Part shown: positions 1 to 7,723 of the stretch, piece by piece
Position numbering within the stretch: position 1 is the first letter of the stretch
Layout: the number at the start of each line of letters is the position of its first letter
Assembly (NCBI GenBank): GCA_964481485.1
Contig: CAYZVM010000130.1
Span: 1-16,535 of the forward strand
DNA length: 16,535 nt
Source: M3007 sp964481485
GTDB lineage: Bacteria; Bacteroidota; Bacteroidia; Chitinophagales; Saprospiraceae
Direction of reading: 5' to 3'
Made by a program: the position numbers and the translations under genes
Notes under the pieces: model-generated
Databases searched by the model: none
The model's input: only the letters and a program-made list of their open reading frames with translations
What the model was told of the DNA's origin: nothing

Positions 1-53
1 GTTCTCAACTCAACGAGGGCTTTTGATACAGATAAGATGAGTATGGTGAATAG

Positions 54-89
54 GAGCCACTTCCCTGTGTATGGGGAGTGGCTCTTTGT
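54..89 (+). terminator. Intrinsic terminator of an off-window upstream gene
   Basis: Bases 54-65 and 73-84 form a 12-bp stem (GAGCCACTTCCC with GGGGAGTGGCTC, one U-G wobble) around a 7-nt loop. The stem is followed on the plus strand by TTTGTATT. There is no A-run on the left side, so it should act on plus-strand transcription. It probably ends a gene that lies before the window and separates it from the peroxidase cluster. Confidence 0.75.
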
Positions 90-128
90 ATTCGAAGGCA
101 AAAAATATTGAAAGAGCCGCCTGCCATT

Positions 129-180
129 CAGGTGTTATACCCAAAGTTATAACCTGTTATTGGGATATGAAATACGTTTG
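129..180 (+). promoter_or_regulatory. Near-palindrome next to a Bacteroidota -7 box
   Basis: Bases 173-180 read TACGTTTG, a perfect match to the Bacteroidota -7 consensus TAnnTTTG. I find no good TTG at the expected 17-21 nt upstream. That space is instead occupied by an imperfect inverted repeat, CAGGTGTTATA (129-139) against TTATAACCTG (147-156). An activator- or repressor-dependent promoter would look like this, with a protein site replacing a weak -33 box. The function is inferred; only the sequence pattern is seen. Confidence 0.3.
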
Positions 181-372
181 TGGTGTCAAAAATTAAAACG
201 GCCCGGTATAACTCTTTCCGGTGAAAACAGAAATGTTGATTGCTATTTGATGTGCTGTCCGCGTCTGAATTTGTCGACAGGCGAAACCCCAAAAAACTTG
301 TATTGAAAACACGAGGATAAAAAGTATTTCCTCAAATTCTTTTTCTTTCTAATCTTTATGCCTTTGAAAGGC

Positions 373-386
373 AGGCCCCAAAAAAC
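373..386 (+). repeat. Leader motif copy 1, AGGCCCCAAAAAAC
   Basis: The string AGGCCCCAAAAAAC lies 69 bases before the peroxidase ATG. An almost identical string (one extra A) lies 78 bases before the ATG of the following gene. The matched position relative to two consecutive start codons suggests a shared leader element, possibly a protein or RNA binding site. Chance in an A-rich leader cannot be excluded. Confidence 0.4.
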
Positions 387-441
387 CATCCCGCCAGTGT
401 GCCGATTTTTCAGTGTCACCTAAAATTTACTACCATCTAAC

Positions 442-2127
442 ATGGCTACACTTGTTCACCCCACTGTAACTCAGCCAGCACACGGTAGCACGCAGTCCGA
501 CGCACCAAGAAACCCTGACTTTGATAAATTCAGAAAAGTCAAGCACGTTGACCAAAATGGTCAGCCAGTCATTTGTGTGATTAATGTGAATCAATCGCCG
601 TGGCCTGAGGTGGTGCGAGCCATGCGAGCCGACGAACAGGATGTGGGCGCGGTAGCTATCCGCGATAATAAAAACATACCAGCGGGGTTCACTTACCTCG
701 GCCAGCTTTTGGCACACGATATCAGTTACAACCGCATGATAGGTAACGACACGCCTATGCTGCGTTTGCAATCGCTCTATGGCGGCGGCCCTGCGACTAC
801 GCCGTACCTCTATGCGCACTACCGCTCTGATATGGATGACCCGGCCATGCGGGCTTTGCATATGCGGGCATCTGAGAACTACAACCGTTTTAGGCACGTC
901 AAACTGATGCTTCGACACGTCGGCGGCAATCAATATGACGTGTTGCGTCATGAGTCCAATTCCATCTCGTTTATGGCGGATACGCGCAACGACCAGAATT
1001 TTCTCATCAATCAATTGCATTGCGCTTTTATCCGATTTCACAATGCTATGGCGGAATGGCTCAACTTCCAAAGCCGCGAACGGATGAAGACGGACGTGGA
1101 AGCGAGGGAATGGCTCGGTGAAGAATTGTTCAGAAAAACACGCGAAATCGTGGCGTGGTGTTACCACCGCATCATTGTGGACGAGTATTTGAAATTGATG
1201 GTGCATGACCCAACATTGATAGACAAATTGAAAAGTTATCGACAACCGGGGTTCAAATTGTTTGACCACACCATGGAGCCGCGGCTCATGCCTGAGTTTG
1301 CGCTGGCTGCGATGCGTGTCGGCCATAGCCAAGTACAAGATGTGTATATGCTGACGCTCGGGAAGGAACGCCGGCGCATTTTTGAGCCAGATGCCAGAAG
1401 CACGAGCAGCGACCCGATGCCAGATTTGCGCGGATTCAAAAAATATAGGTATGTCAATATTGATTGGCCTTTGTTTTTCAATATCGGCGGCGACACGGCG
1501 CAACCCAGTTCGGCCATTGACCACCGCATTGCTGCGCCCATGTACGATTTGATTTTTATTCCGAGAGGGCAGGGAGATTTGCCGAAAATAAACCTCAACC
1601 AATCAGGCAGATTGCCCAGCGGCAACTGGCTGGCTGAGCAGTTGCAAAAAGCATCGGAAGAAACAGCTCTATCTGCTCAGAAGTCGGCAGTTAGAAGAAA
1701 GTCATTTCTGGAATTGGCAAAGGTGCGGTTGCCCGAATTGTTTGGAAAAGAAAATAAGGACAATCACCAAAAAGGAATTGCCCCAAATATCGAAAACACC
1801 GATGTCCCTTTGTGGCTGTACATCTTGCTGGAGGCCGACATCGAGCAAAAAGGACAAAGTCTCGGCACGTTAGGCAGCCAGATTTTTGCGGAGCAGTTCA
1901 TGTGGATATTGCGCCATGAGCCAACGGCTTTTATGGACGGAAAGCAATTTCAGAACTATTTGGAAGCGAAATGGGGAGAAGAAATGTCGCGCGCAGGTCG
2001 CAGCCAAGCAAGGGAAGCCGCCACACAATTGGCTGCCGGCGCGATATCCATAATTGGCAAAGAATTCAAAATGGCCGATCTGATTGCTTTCCCAGAAACT
2101 GTCAATAATGCAATTACTTTTCCCTAA
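442..2127 (+). CDS. Animal-type heme peroxidase (peroxidase-cyclooxygenase superfamily)
   Basis: The 561-aa protein carries the hallmark motifs of the animal heme peroxidase family. These are GQLLAHD (88-93) with distal His92 and the Ca-ligand-type Asp93, ADTRNDQ (179-185) with catalytic Arg182, the helix QLHCAFIRFHN (191-201), and MRVGHSQV (291-298) with proximal His295 and the propionate-binding Arg292. The C-terminal stretch PLWLYILLEADI...LGTLGSQIFAEQF (456-486) is also typical. By alignment to myeloperoxidase, the residues that form heme ester bonds (Asp94, Glu242) are Ala91 and Gln185 here, so heme is probably not covalently bound. The cyclooxygenase Tyr three residues before the proximal His is Arg292, which argues for peroxidase rather than dioxygenase chemistry. 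No signal peptide is visible, so a cytosolic location or non-classical export is likely. It is the first gene of a cluster ending in a two-component system. The substrate is unknown. Confidence 0.9.
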   Translation: MATLVHPTVTQPAHGSTQSDAPRNPDFDKFRKVKHVDQNGQPVICVINVNQSPWPEVVRAMRADEQDVGAVAIRDNKNIPAGFTYLGQLLAHDISYNRMIGNDTPMLRLQSLYGGGPATTPYLYAHYRSDMDDPAMRALHMRASENYNRFRHVKLMLRHVGGNQYDVLRHESNSISFMADTRNDQNFLINQLHCAFIRFHNAMAEWLNFQSRERMKTDVEAREWLGEELFRKTREIVAWCYHRIIVDEYLKLMVHDPTLIDKLKSYRQPGFKLFDHTMEPRLMPEFALAAMRVGHSQVQDVYMLTLGKERRRIFEPDARSTSSDPMPDLRGFKKYRYVNIDWPLFFNIGGDTAQPSSAIDHRIAAPMYDLIFIPRGQGDLPKINLNQSGRLPSGNWLAEQLQKASEETALSAQKSAVRRKSFLELAKVRLPELFGKENKDNHQKGIAPNIENTDVPLWLYILLEADIEQKGQSLGTLGSQIFAEQFMWILRHEPTAFMDGKQFQNYLEAKWGEEMSRAGRSQAREAATQLAAGAISIIGKEFKMADLIAFPETVNNAITFP

Positions 2128-2142
2128 AATACTCTCTAACGA

Positions 2143-2157
2143 AGGCCCCAAAAAAAC
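2143..2157 (+). repeat. Leader motif copy 2, AGGCCCCAAAAAAAC
   Basis: This is the second copy of the string seen at 373-386, here with seven A residues. It lies in the 93-bp gap between the peroxidase stop and the next ATG. The surrounding leaders are otherwise not obviously alike, so this is a short shared element and not a duplicated leader. Confidence 0.4.
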
Positions 2158-2220
2158 TCCCAATCAAGAAGGGGAAATTGTCCCAATCCAAAACTGAATT
2201 TTTCAAAAAAAGACAAAGCC

Positions 2221-3048
2221 ATGCCGACCACTGCTTACGCCACTGACCTCTTCGATTGGGTCAACGAAGATGAAGAACGGGATGCCGTCACTGCCAATAA
2301 GTTCAACGAATACAGCGGCAATTTCAATACAAATGGCTCAAACAGCACCCGCAATGCAATTCTAAACAGTGCTCTTTACACACAACAGAACGACGCTGAG
2401 CCTCGCATTGCCGTGTTTTTCAGTGGCGGATTGCTCCAAAAATTGATGCGCGGCCAAACGCACGACCCAAGTTCCCAAGCCACCCCTTTAGTTTTCCCAG
2501 AGGTAATCGGCGTGACAATGACCTTGGGAATGCTGACTGACAATAGCGACCAAATCTGCCTGTTAGTGGGCAGCGCCGATGGCAAAGGGCGATATTTGTT
2601 CGATGAAAACACTACGGTAAAAGTATTCGAGCCAGCGGTGCTTTCGGACAATACAGTTGCGGTGTCACAGGCATCCGCCAAAACGGAGGCAGAATTTAGG
2701 CAATCAAGAGATGCATTTGTGGGCGGCGGCGATTCTGGATTTCCATTGGGACGGGGCTTTGACTTGTTGAAGGGCTATCCCTTGCAAAAACTGATTTTCA
2801 AAATCGGAAACGCTGACCTTTACAGCCTACTGTTCCAAACGGCGGCGCCTTCTTCGCCCGCCAATGGCGAACACATCGAATTTCATTTGATAATCCGCAC
2901 AGACGACGACATACAACCCACAGAAGTTTACAGGTCGTATTTAAACATAGTAGCCAAAGGGACAGGTCAGATGGGAGGTGAAATCCTGTGGCTTGGCAAG
3001 GCTTGGCCGCTCGCTAAATACAAGCACGGTACTACATTGATAGAGTGA
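2221..3048 (+). CDS. Conserved-context hypothetical protein, 275 aa
   Basis: I do not recognise this family. The protein is about 30 kDa and mildly acidic, with no signal peptide, membrane helix or obvious metal motif. It begins MPTTAYATDLFDWVNEDEER and has an Asn/Ser-rich stretch at about 34-55, then alternating hydrophobic strands (RIAVFFSGG, VIGVTMTLGML, ICLLVGSADG, EFHLIIRTDDD, YLNIVAKGTG) that suggest a mostly beta fold. It follows the peroxidase by 93 bp and ends 13 bp before the sensor kinase ATG, so it is probably co-transcribed with both. Its place between enzyme and sensor suggests a partner, chaperone or substrate-binding protein for the peroxidase, but that is inference from position only. 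Codon usage and the lack of long competing plus-strand frames support it as a real gene. Confidence 0.8.
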   Translation: MPTTAYATDLFDWVNEDEERDAVTANKFNEYSGNFNTNGSNSTRNAILNSALYTQQNDAEPRIAVFFSGGLLQKLMRGQTHDPSSQATPLVFPEVIGVTMTLGMLTDNSDQICLLVGSADGKGRYLFDENTTVKVFEPAVLSDNTVAVSQASAKTEAEFRQSRDAFVGGGDSGFPLGRGFDLLKGYPLQKLIFKIGNADLYSLLFQTAAPSSPANGEHIEFHLIIRTDDDIQPTEVYRSYLNIVAKGTGQMGGEILWLGKAWPLAKYKHGTTLIE

Positions 3049-3061
3049 GAAAGCACTTAAA

Positions 3062-6000
3062 ATGGCATATTGCGAAAAATCGGGTTTCACGTTGCGCAGC
3101 ACCGGCCCTCGGTGGCTGAAGGGGGTGTTTTCATTGATACTTGGTTGTCTTTTCGCAAAAACTACCGCTCAAACAGACCGCCTGTTTTTTCATCACCTGA
3201 CCACAGCCGACGGCCTTTCTCAATCTATCAACACATTCATCCACAAAGACAAACAGGGATTTGTCTGGATAGGCTCCTACGACGGACTCAACCGTTTCGA
3301 TGGCCAGGAAGTGGTTGTTTATCGGCCCGCGGCAACCAAGCTCGATGCCATGTCGGGCAGCCAAATCATCAGCCCTTTTTTTGAGGACAGCAGGGGGAAT
3401 TTGTGGTTTTCCACTGATAGAGCCGTGAATTGTTATCGCCGGGCTACCAACGATATTGTGCATTTTCAGATAGCAGACGGCGAACACCGGCTCTTTCACC
3501 GTGAGCCGTCGGGTCGGCTGTGGGTGCAAGTCAGCGATACGCTTTATGTCTTTACTCCCGATATTCTTAATCCAAAATCGAAGTACCGAACAGATATGCT
3601 TGGCCCGCTTCCCGGCAACCGTTTTGCTGTGCTGACTGGTCATGATGGCGCGGTCAGAAAAATACTTCGCATCGCGGAAGACGACAGCGATTCGGACGGA
3701 TATGGCTTGGGGGTGTACGGTGTCGCCGACGGCAAGATCCAACTCGAAAGCACTTTTTTTGAAAACTCGCAGGTGATTAAAATAGAAGGTGTGCCGACAA
3801 GGCTGGGTCGCCAAACCATTTTTGCGGTGCAGCCAACTGGCAACGAAAACCAAATTTGGCTAGCCGCCACGGAGAGTCTAATGCAGTTCGATTTAGAAAA
3901 ACAACTTATCACATACAGGCACAAAATGCCGCCTCAACAGGATTTGTGGGATATGGCAAAACTGGACGACGACAGGTTTGTTTTCGCTACAAAAATGGGG
4001 GTGCAGGTATTTGACTGGCGCAATCGGCGCGTGCAATTTTGGTATAAAAATGACCCTGCCGACCCCAACAGTTTAGTGGACAACCAGTCGCAGCAGGTTT
4101 ATCTCGACAGAGACAAAGTGTTGTGGGTGTCGGGCATGGCAAAAGGCGTGGACTATGCGAGTTTGAAAAAAGTGAAGTTTGATTTTTTGCCCGACGACCG
4201 TTTTGACAACGGGAAAAAAGAGGACGAAAACAGTTTTGGCGCGGGGGCAATTGCAGAGATAAAAGGTACACAAAAGTTGTTGTTTGGCAGCACCCGTTCT
4301 GACCCGCTCCGCCAAAGTGACCTGCGCGGCCAGCGCATCCAAAAATGGCCCGGTGCGCCACCTTGCAAAGCGATGCTCGTCCGCTCGCTCGACAATGGCG
4401 ACTTACTGATTTCATCTATCAGGCAAGGGGCGTTTTGGTACGATGCCAAGCGCAAGGCTCATTTAAAAATCCCCTCCGCACAAAACAGCCCCGTGTTTCT
4501 GGATTTTTGCCAAATGGGGAAAAACGAAGTCTGGGCGGGTTGTGGGGGCGGTATTTGCCAGTTGTCAAAAAACGAAAAGGAAATACGCGCGCAACTTTTG
4601 ATGCTTAGCAGTGTGCCGCCCGGCACCACGGTCAACCGGATTTTTAGGGACAGTTTCGACCAAATATATGCTGGCTGCAATGGGAATGCCCTTAAAGTGT
4701 TCAGGATGTACGCGAAGAAAGATTCGCTCATCCATTCGATACCCATCACTGGCGACATCAAGTCATTTTGCGAAACCCACCGCTACGTCTGGGTCGGCAC
4801 CGATTTTGGTCTCCTCCGCATCAACAAATCAAAACCTTCCGAGATTCGGCTATTTGACGAGTCAAAAGGATTGCCGAACAACACCGTGTACGGCATCCTC
4901 CACAACGCCCCAGAACATCTCTGGCTCAGCACCAACGCGGGTTTGGTGCGTCACCACATAGCCGACAGTTCGTTTCGTGTGTTTACTCTTGCCGATGGTT
5001 TGCAAGATTTTGAGTTTAATACCAACTCCTTTTTGGCTGCTTCCGATGGCAGATTCTGGTTTGGCGGCATCCGGGGTTTCAATATTTTTCACCCCGACAG
5101 CGTGCAAGATATTTCGACACCACCCAACGTGGTCATCACGGAAATCCGCATTAACGACACCCTGTGGCACCCGCCTTACAACATTTCGCTGCGCGATACT
5201 TTCCATTTTGGAAAAGAGGAACGCACCCTCTTTTTCAGGTTTGTCGGGCTGGAATACAGCGACCCGGACAACATCAGCCTGCAATACCGCCTCATCTATG
5301 CCGACAGCACCCAGGGCGTGTACGACAAGGATTGGATAACTGCCCCAAAAGGCCAGGGATTCACCCGGTATGCCCAGTTGCCAGCCGGCCATTTTATCCT
5401 GCAAATAAAAGCCGCCAACTCCGACGGGTTTGGGAACGGCGACATCCGACAGATCCACATCATCATCGAGCCGAGGTTCAATGAAACATGGATGTACATA
5501 GCCCTTTGGATATTGGGCATCGCGGCATCTGTCGGCATTCCTTCTTGGCTGTATTATTTCAATCGCATTCAGCGACAAAAACTGGCACTCCGCGAGCAGC
5601 GCATCAAAATTGACAATCAAAACCTTGAAATTGAGAATCAACAACTTGAACTCCGCACGCAACGCCTCGAAATCGAAAAGCGCGATGCCGTGGAAGCCGA
5701 GCGCTCCCGCATCGCCGACGATATGCACGACGACCTGAGCGGCGACCTCAACTCCATCCGAATGCTTTCTGAGCAACTGACCAAACGAATGGACAATCCC
5801 GCCCTTTACGACCAAACCTCTGAAATCACCGGTTTTGCCCGCGAAGCCGTGCAAAAAATGGCCGACATCATCTGGGCCATGAACGACCGCTACAACACGC
5901 TCGACAACCTCGTGGCCTACATCCGCCGCCATGCCGAAAAATTCTTGCGCCTGCACGGCCTCCAATGCAGTGTGCAACCCGACGAAATAGCGTCCGTGAC

Positions 6001-6298
6001 CCTCAATGGCGAACGCCGCCGCAACCTGCTTTTTGCCGTCAAAACCTGCCTCGACAACATCGTCAAACACGCCGAGGCCGAGCAGGTGAACATCGTTTTC
6101 GATGTGACCGACCACCAATTGGAAATCAGGGTGCAGGACGACGGCAAAGGATTCGACACACAGGGCGGCAAGCGATTCAGCAACGGATTGCTCAATATGA
6201 ACAAACGGCTAAAAGCCATTGGCGGCACGGCAGAATTCATCTCTGCCCCCGGCGAAGGCACCACCGTCACTTTCAGGGTACCATTTGAAAAAACTTGA
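3062..6298 (+). CDS. Two-component sensor histidine kinase, Reg_prop beta-propeller/Y_Y_Y type
   Basis: The order in this 1078-aa protein is: signal peptide (cleavage near Ala36), periplasmic two-component-regulator propeller repeats from about 45 to 680 (for example GLSQSINTF, GFVWIGSYDGLNRFDG, LWLSTNAGLVR), a Y_Y_Y domain at about 690-800, and one membrane helix at about 810-834. A Gln/Glu-rich signalling coiled coil follows at about 840-880, then a HisKA_3 dimerisation domain with phospho-acceptor His889 in DDMHDDLSG, and a HATPase domain with N-box TCLDNIVKHAE (Asn999) and G-boxes DDGKGFD (1026-1032) and NGLLNM. All catalytic boxes are intact. It should sense a periplasmic ligand and phosphorylate the regulator encoded 5 bp downstream. 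Unlike the hybrid kinases common in Bacteroidota it has no fused receiver or AraC domain. The ligand cannot be read from the sequence. Confidence 0.93.
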   Translation: MAYCEKSGFTLRSTGPRWLKGVFSLILGCLFAKTTAQTDRLFFHHLTTADGLSQSINTFIHKDKQGFVWIGSYDGLNRFDGQEVVVYRPAATKLDAMSGSQIISPFFEDSRGNLWFSTDRAVNCYRRATNDIVHFQIADGEHRLFHREPSGRLWVQVSDTLYVFTPDILNPKSKYRTDMLGPLPGNRFAVLTGHDGAVRKILRIAEDDSDSDGYGLGVYGVADGKIQLESTFFENSQVIKIEGVPTRLGRQTIFAVQPTGNENQIWLAATESLMQFDLEKQLITYRHKMPPQQDLWDMAKLDDDRFVFATKMGVQVFDWRNRRVQFWYKNDPADPNSLVDNQSQQVYLDRDKVLWVSGMAKGVDYASLKKVKFDFLPDDRFDNGKKEDENSFGAGAIAEIKGTQKLLFGSTRSDPLRQSDLRGQRIQKWPGAPPCKAMLVRSLDNGDLLISSIRQGAFWYDAKRKAHLKIPSAQNSPVFLDFCQMGKNEVWAGCGGGICQLSKNEKEIRAQLLMLSSVPPGTTVNRIFRDSFDQIYAGCNGNALKVFRMYAKKDSLIHSIPITGDIKSFCETHRYVWVGTDFGLLRINKSKPSEIRLFDESKGLPNNTVYGILHNAPEHLWLSTNAGLVRHHIADSSFRVFTLADGLQDFEFNTNSFLAASDGRFWFGGIRGFNIFHPDSVQDISTPPNVVITEIRINDTLWHPPYNISLRDTFHFGKEERTLFFRFVGLEYSDPDNISLQYRLIYADSTQGVYDKDWITAPKGQGFTRYAQLPAGHFILQIKAANSDGFGNGDIRQIHIIIEPRFNETWMYIALWILGIAASVGIPSWLYYFNRIQRQKLALREQRIKIDNQNLEIENQQLELRTQRLEIEKRDAVEAERSRIADDMHDDLSGDLNSIRMLSEQLTKRMDNPALYDQTSEITGFAREAVQKMADIIWAMNDRYNTLDNLVAYIRRHAEKFLRLHGLQCSVQPDEIASVTLNGERRRNLLFAVKTCLDNIVKHAEAEQVNIVFDVTDHQLEIRVQDDGKGFDTQGGKRFSNGLLNMNKRLKAIGGTAEFISAPGEGTTVTFRVPFEKT

Positions 6299-6303
6299 CA
6301 AAC

Positions 6304-7662
6304 ATGAAATCAAATCCCATTCACATCGCTGTCGTGAACAGCAACCCTATCATCCAAAATTACTTGCGCGACCTCATCAACGCCGAACCCGACCTGACCT
6401 GTGAAAATGTGTATGCCAATGCAGAAGATGCCATCACGCTGCTGCCTTATCACCGGGAAGTACAGATAGTCATTACCGACATCAGCCTGCCCATGATTAC
6501 CGGCATCGAACTCATCCGAAAATTGAAACCCGGCCTCGACAAGCAGGTAAAAAATGGAAATGCCCAACCCGCCAAGTTTTTGGTTTACACCGCTTTAGAG
6601 CGCCCAGAGTTTGTAGAAAAAGCCATGCAGGCGGGAGCGGGAGGTTATATTCTCCAATCGGACGACCCTTCGACGACTGTGGTCGCGGCCATCCGCGAAA
6701 TGCTGTCTGGCGGCTATCCGCTCAGCCTCAACATTGCTCGCGCAGCCCTCGATTTTTTTGGCAAAGCAACCGGATTGAACACGCAAGACATTGAAAGCCA
6801 GCCATTGTCGGAGGTGGAAAAAAAAGTGCTGGGTCTGCTGGTGAAAGGCAAAAGCAACAACAGCATCGCTAAGGAATTGGCAATACCCGAACCCGCAGTC
6901 CAACTCCACCTCCACGAGATTTTCCAAAAAATCCATCGGGAAAATCCTTTTAAGGTGACAAAAGTGGTCATCGTGGAAGACAAAAAAATAGAGCGGGAAT
7001 ACTACGTCAGCCTCATCAATGCGGAACCCGATTTTGAGTGCGAAAATGCCTATTCAAACGAAGAAGAAGCACGTATTTTTCTGCGAAACAGCACAGATGT
7101 GGACATCGTCATTGTTGATATCCATTTGGGCATGGGCGCGGAGGGAATAGATTTGGTGCGCGAGATGAAAGAGTTTTTTGACAAAAAAATCTTGGAAAAC
7201 CCCAAGTCGGCGCGTGTGCAGTTTCTCATATACACCGGCCTCGAACGACCGGAACTCATCTTTCGCGCCATCAAATCGGGTGCGAGCGGCTATATTCTCA
7301 AATCCGATTCCGGCGAAGAAGTGATTGCCGCATTGCGCGACCTCCGGCAGGGCGGCGCCCCCATGAGTCCTACCGTGGCCCGGCAAGCACTCGAATTTAT
7401 CTCAAATGGCAAAGATGAAAACCCCGAATCAACCACAAACAACAACATACAAGAGTGGGCAAAACTGAGCGCCAAAGAAGTGCAAATACTGGAATTAGTT
7501 GCCAAAGGAAAATCCAACCACGACATCGGAGTCGCATTGGGCATCAAAGAAAACAACGTGAAATTTCGCTGCCACCGGATTTTTCAAAAGATACATGTCC
7601 AGAATCGACTCGAAGCAGCCATCGTCTGGCTCGAATGGATGAAGGAAAAAGACAAAGATTAG
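6304..7662 (+). CDS. Tandem-fused NarL/LuxR-type response regulator (REC-HTH-REC-HTH)
   Basis: I chose the ATG at 6304, 5 bp after the kinase stop. An in-frame TTG at 6295 would overlap that stop. The 452-aa product has four domains: receiver 1 (about 5-130, Asp59 in ITDISLP), LuxR-type HTH 1 (about 168-217, LSEVEKKVLGLLVKGKSN), receiver 2 (about 219-345, Asp272 in IVDIHLG) and HTH 2 (about 388-440, LSAKEVQILELVAKGKSN). The halves are clearly paralogous: LINAEPDLTCENVY matches LINAEPDFECENAY, and YTALERPEF matches YTGLERPEL. Receiver 2 keeps the acidic pair Glu225-Asp226 and Lys333. Receiver 1 has Asn12-Ser13 and Gln118 in those places, so it is probably a weak or phosphorylation-independent receiver. 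HTH 1 runs straight into receiver 2 and lacks the usual last helix. It is the likely partner of the upstream kinase. Confidence 0.93.
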   Translation: MKSNPIHIAVVNSNPIIQNYLRDLINAEPDLTCENVYANAEDAITLLPYHREVQIVITDISLPMITGIELIRKLKPGLDKQVKNGNAQPAKFLVYTALERPEFVEKAMQAGAGGYILQSDDPSTTVVAAIREMLSGGYPLSLNIARAALDFFGKATGLNTQDIESQPLSEVEKKVLGLLVKGKSNNSIAKELAIPEPAVQLHLHEIFQKIHRENPFKVTKVVIVEDKKIEREYYVSLINAEPDFECENAYSNEEEARIFLRNSTDVDIVIVDIHLGMGAEGIDLVREMKEFFDKKILENPKSARVQFLIYTGLERPELIFRAIKSGASGYILKSDSGEEVIAALRDLRQGGAPMSPTVARQALEFISNGKDENPESTTNNNIQEWAKLSAKEVQILELVAKGKSNHDIGVALGIKENNVKFRCHRIFQKIHVQNRLEAAIVWLEWMKEKDKD

Positions 7663-7685
7663 GGCGGTTTGCCAGAGTAGTGGGC

Positions 7686-7723
7686 AAAAAAAAGCCCCTC
7701 ACCGCGAGCCTATCCGGAGGGGC
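7686..7723 (-). terminator. Strong intrinsic terminator, minus strand
   Basis: Read on the minus strand, GCCCCTC and GAGGGGC (plus-strand bases 7717-7723 and 7694-7700) form a perfect 7-bp GC-rich stem around a 16-nt loop. It is followed by eight T residues (plus-strand A-run 7686-7693). This is a textbook rho-independent terminator for leftward transcription. It either ends the predicted small RNA or, less neatly, the PorV-like mRNA whose stop codon is about 430 bp upstream. Confidence 0.85.

Larger units (their letters stand above)
90..441 (+). other. Long non-coding leader upstream of the peroxidase
   Basis: This stretch of about 350 bases has no plausible protein gene on either strand. 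It contains a near-palindrome at 129-156, a TAnnTTTG promoter-like box at 173-180, an ACCCCAAAAAAC string near 286-297, and an AGGCCCCAAAAAAC string at 373-386 that recurs upstream of the next gene. If transcription starts just after 180, the peroxidase mRNA would have a leader of roughly 250 nt. That is long enough to carry regulation, but I recognise no known riboswitch. Confidence 0.5.

Noticed and set aside
430..1602. A 390-aa open frame on the minus strand opposite the peroxidase
   Set aside because: It is antisense to a protein with all peroxidase motifs, has no recognisable domain and is rich in His/Arg/Val as expected of a shadow frame.
4862..6118. A 418-aa open frame on the minus strand opposite the kinase C-terminal half
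   Set aside because: The opposite strand encodes intact Y_Y_Y, HisKA_3 and HATPase domains; the antisense translation has no known motif.
6295..6303. TTG start for the fused regulator, overlapping the kinase stop
   Set aside because: An ATG three codons later gives the normal receiver N-terminus and a 5-bp gap; TTG starts are uncommon.
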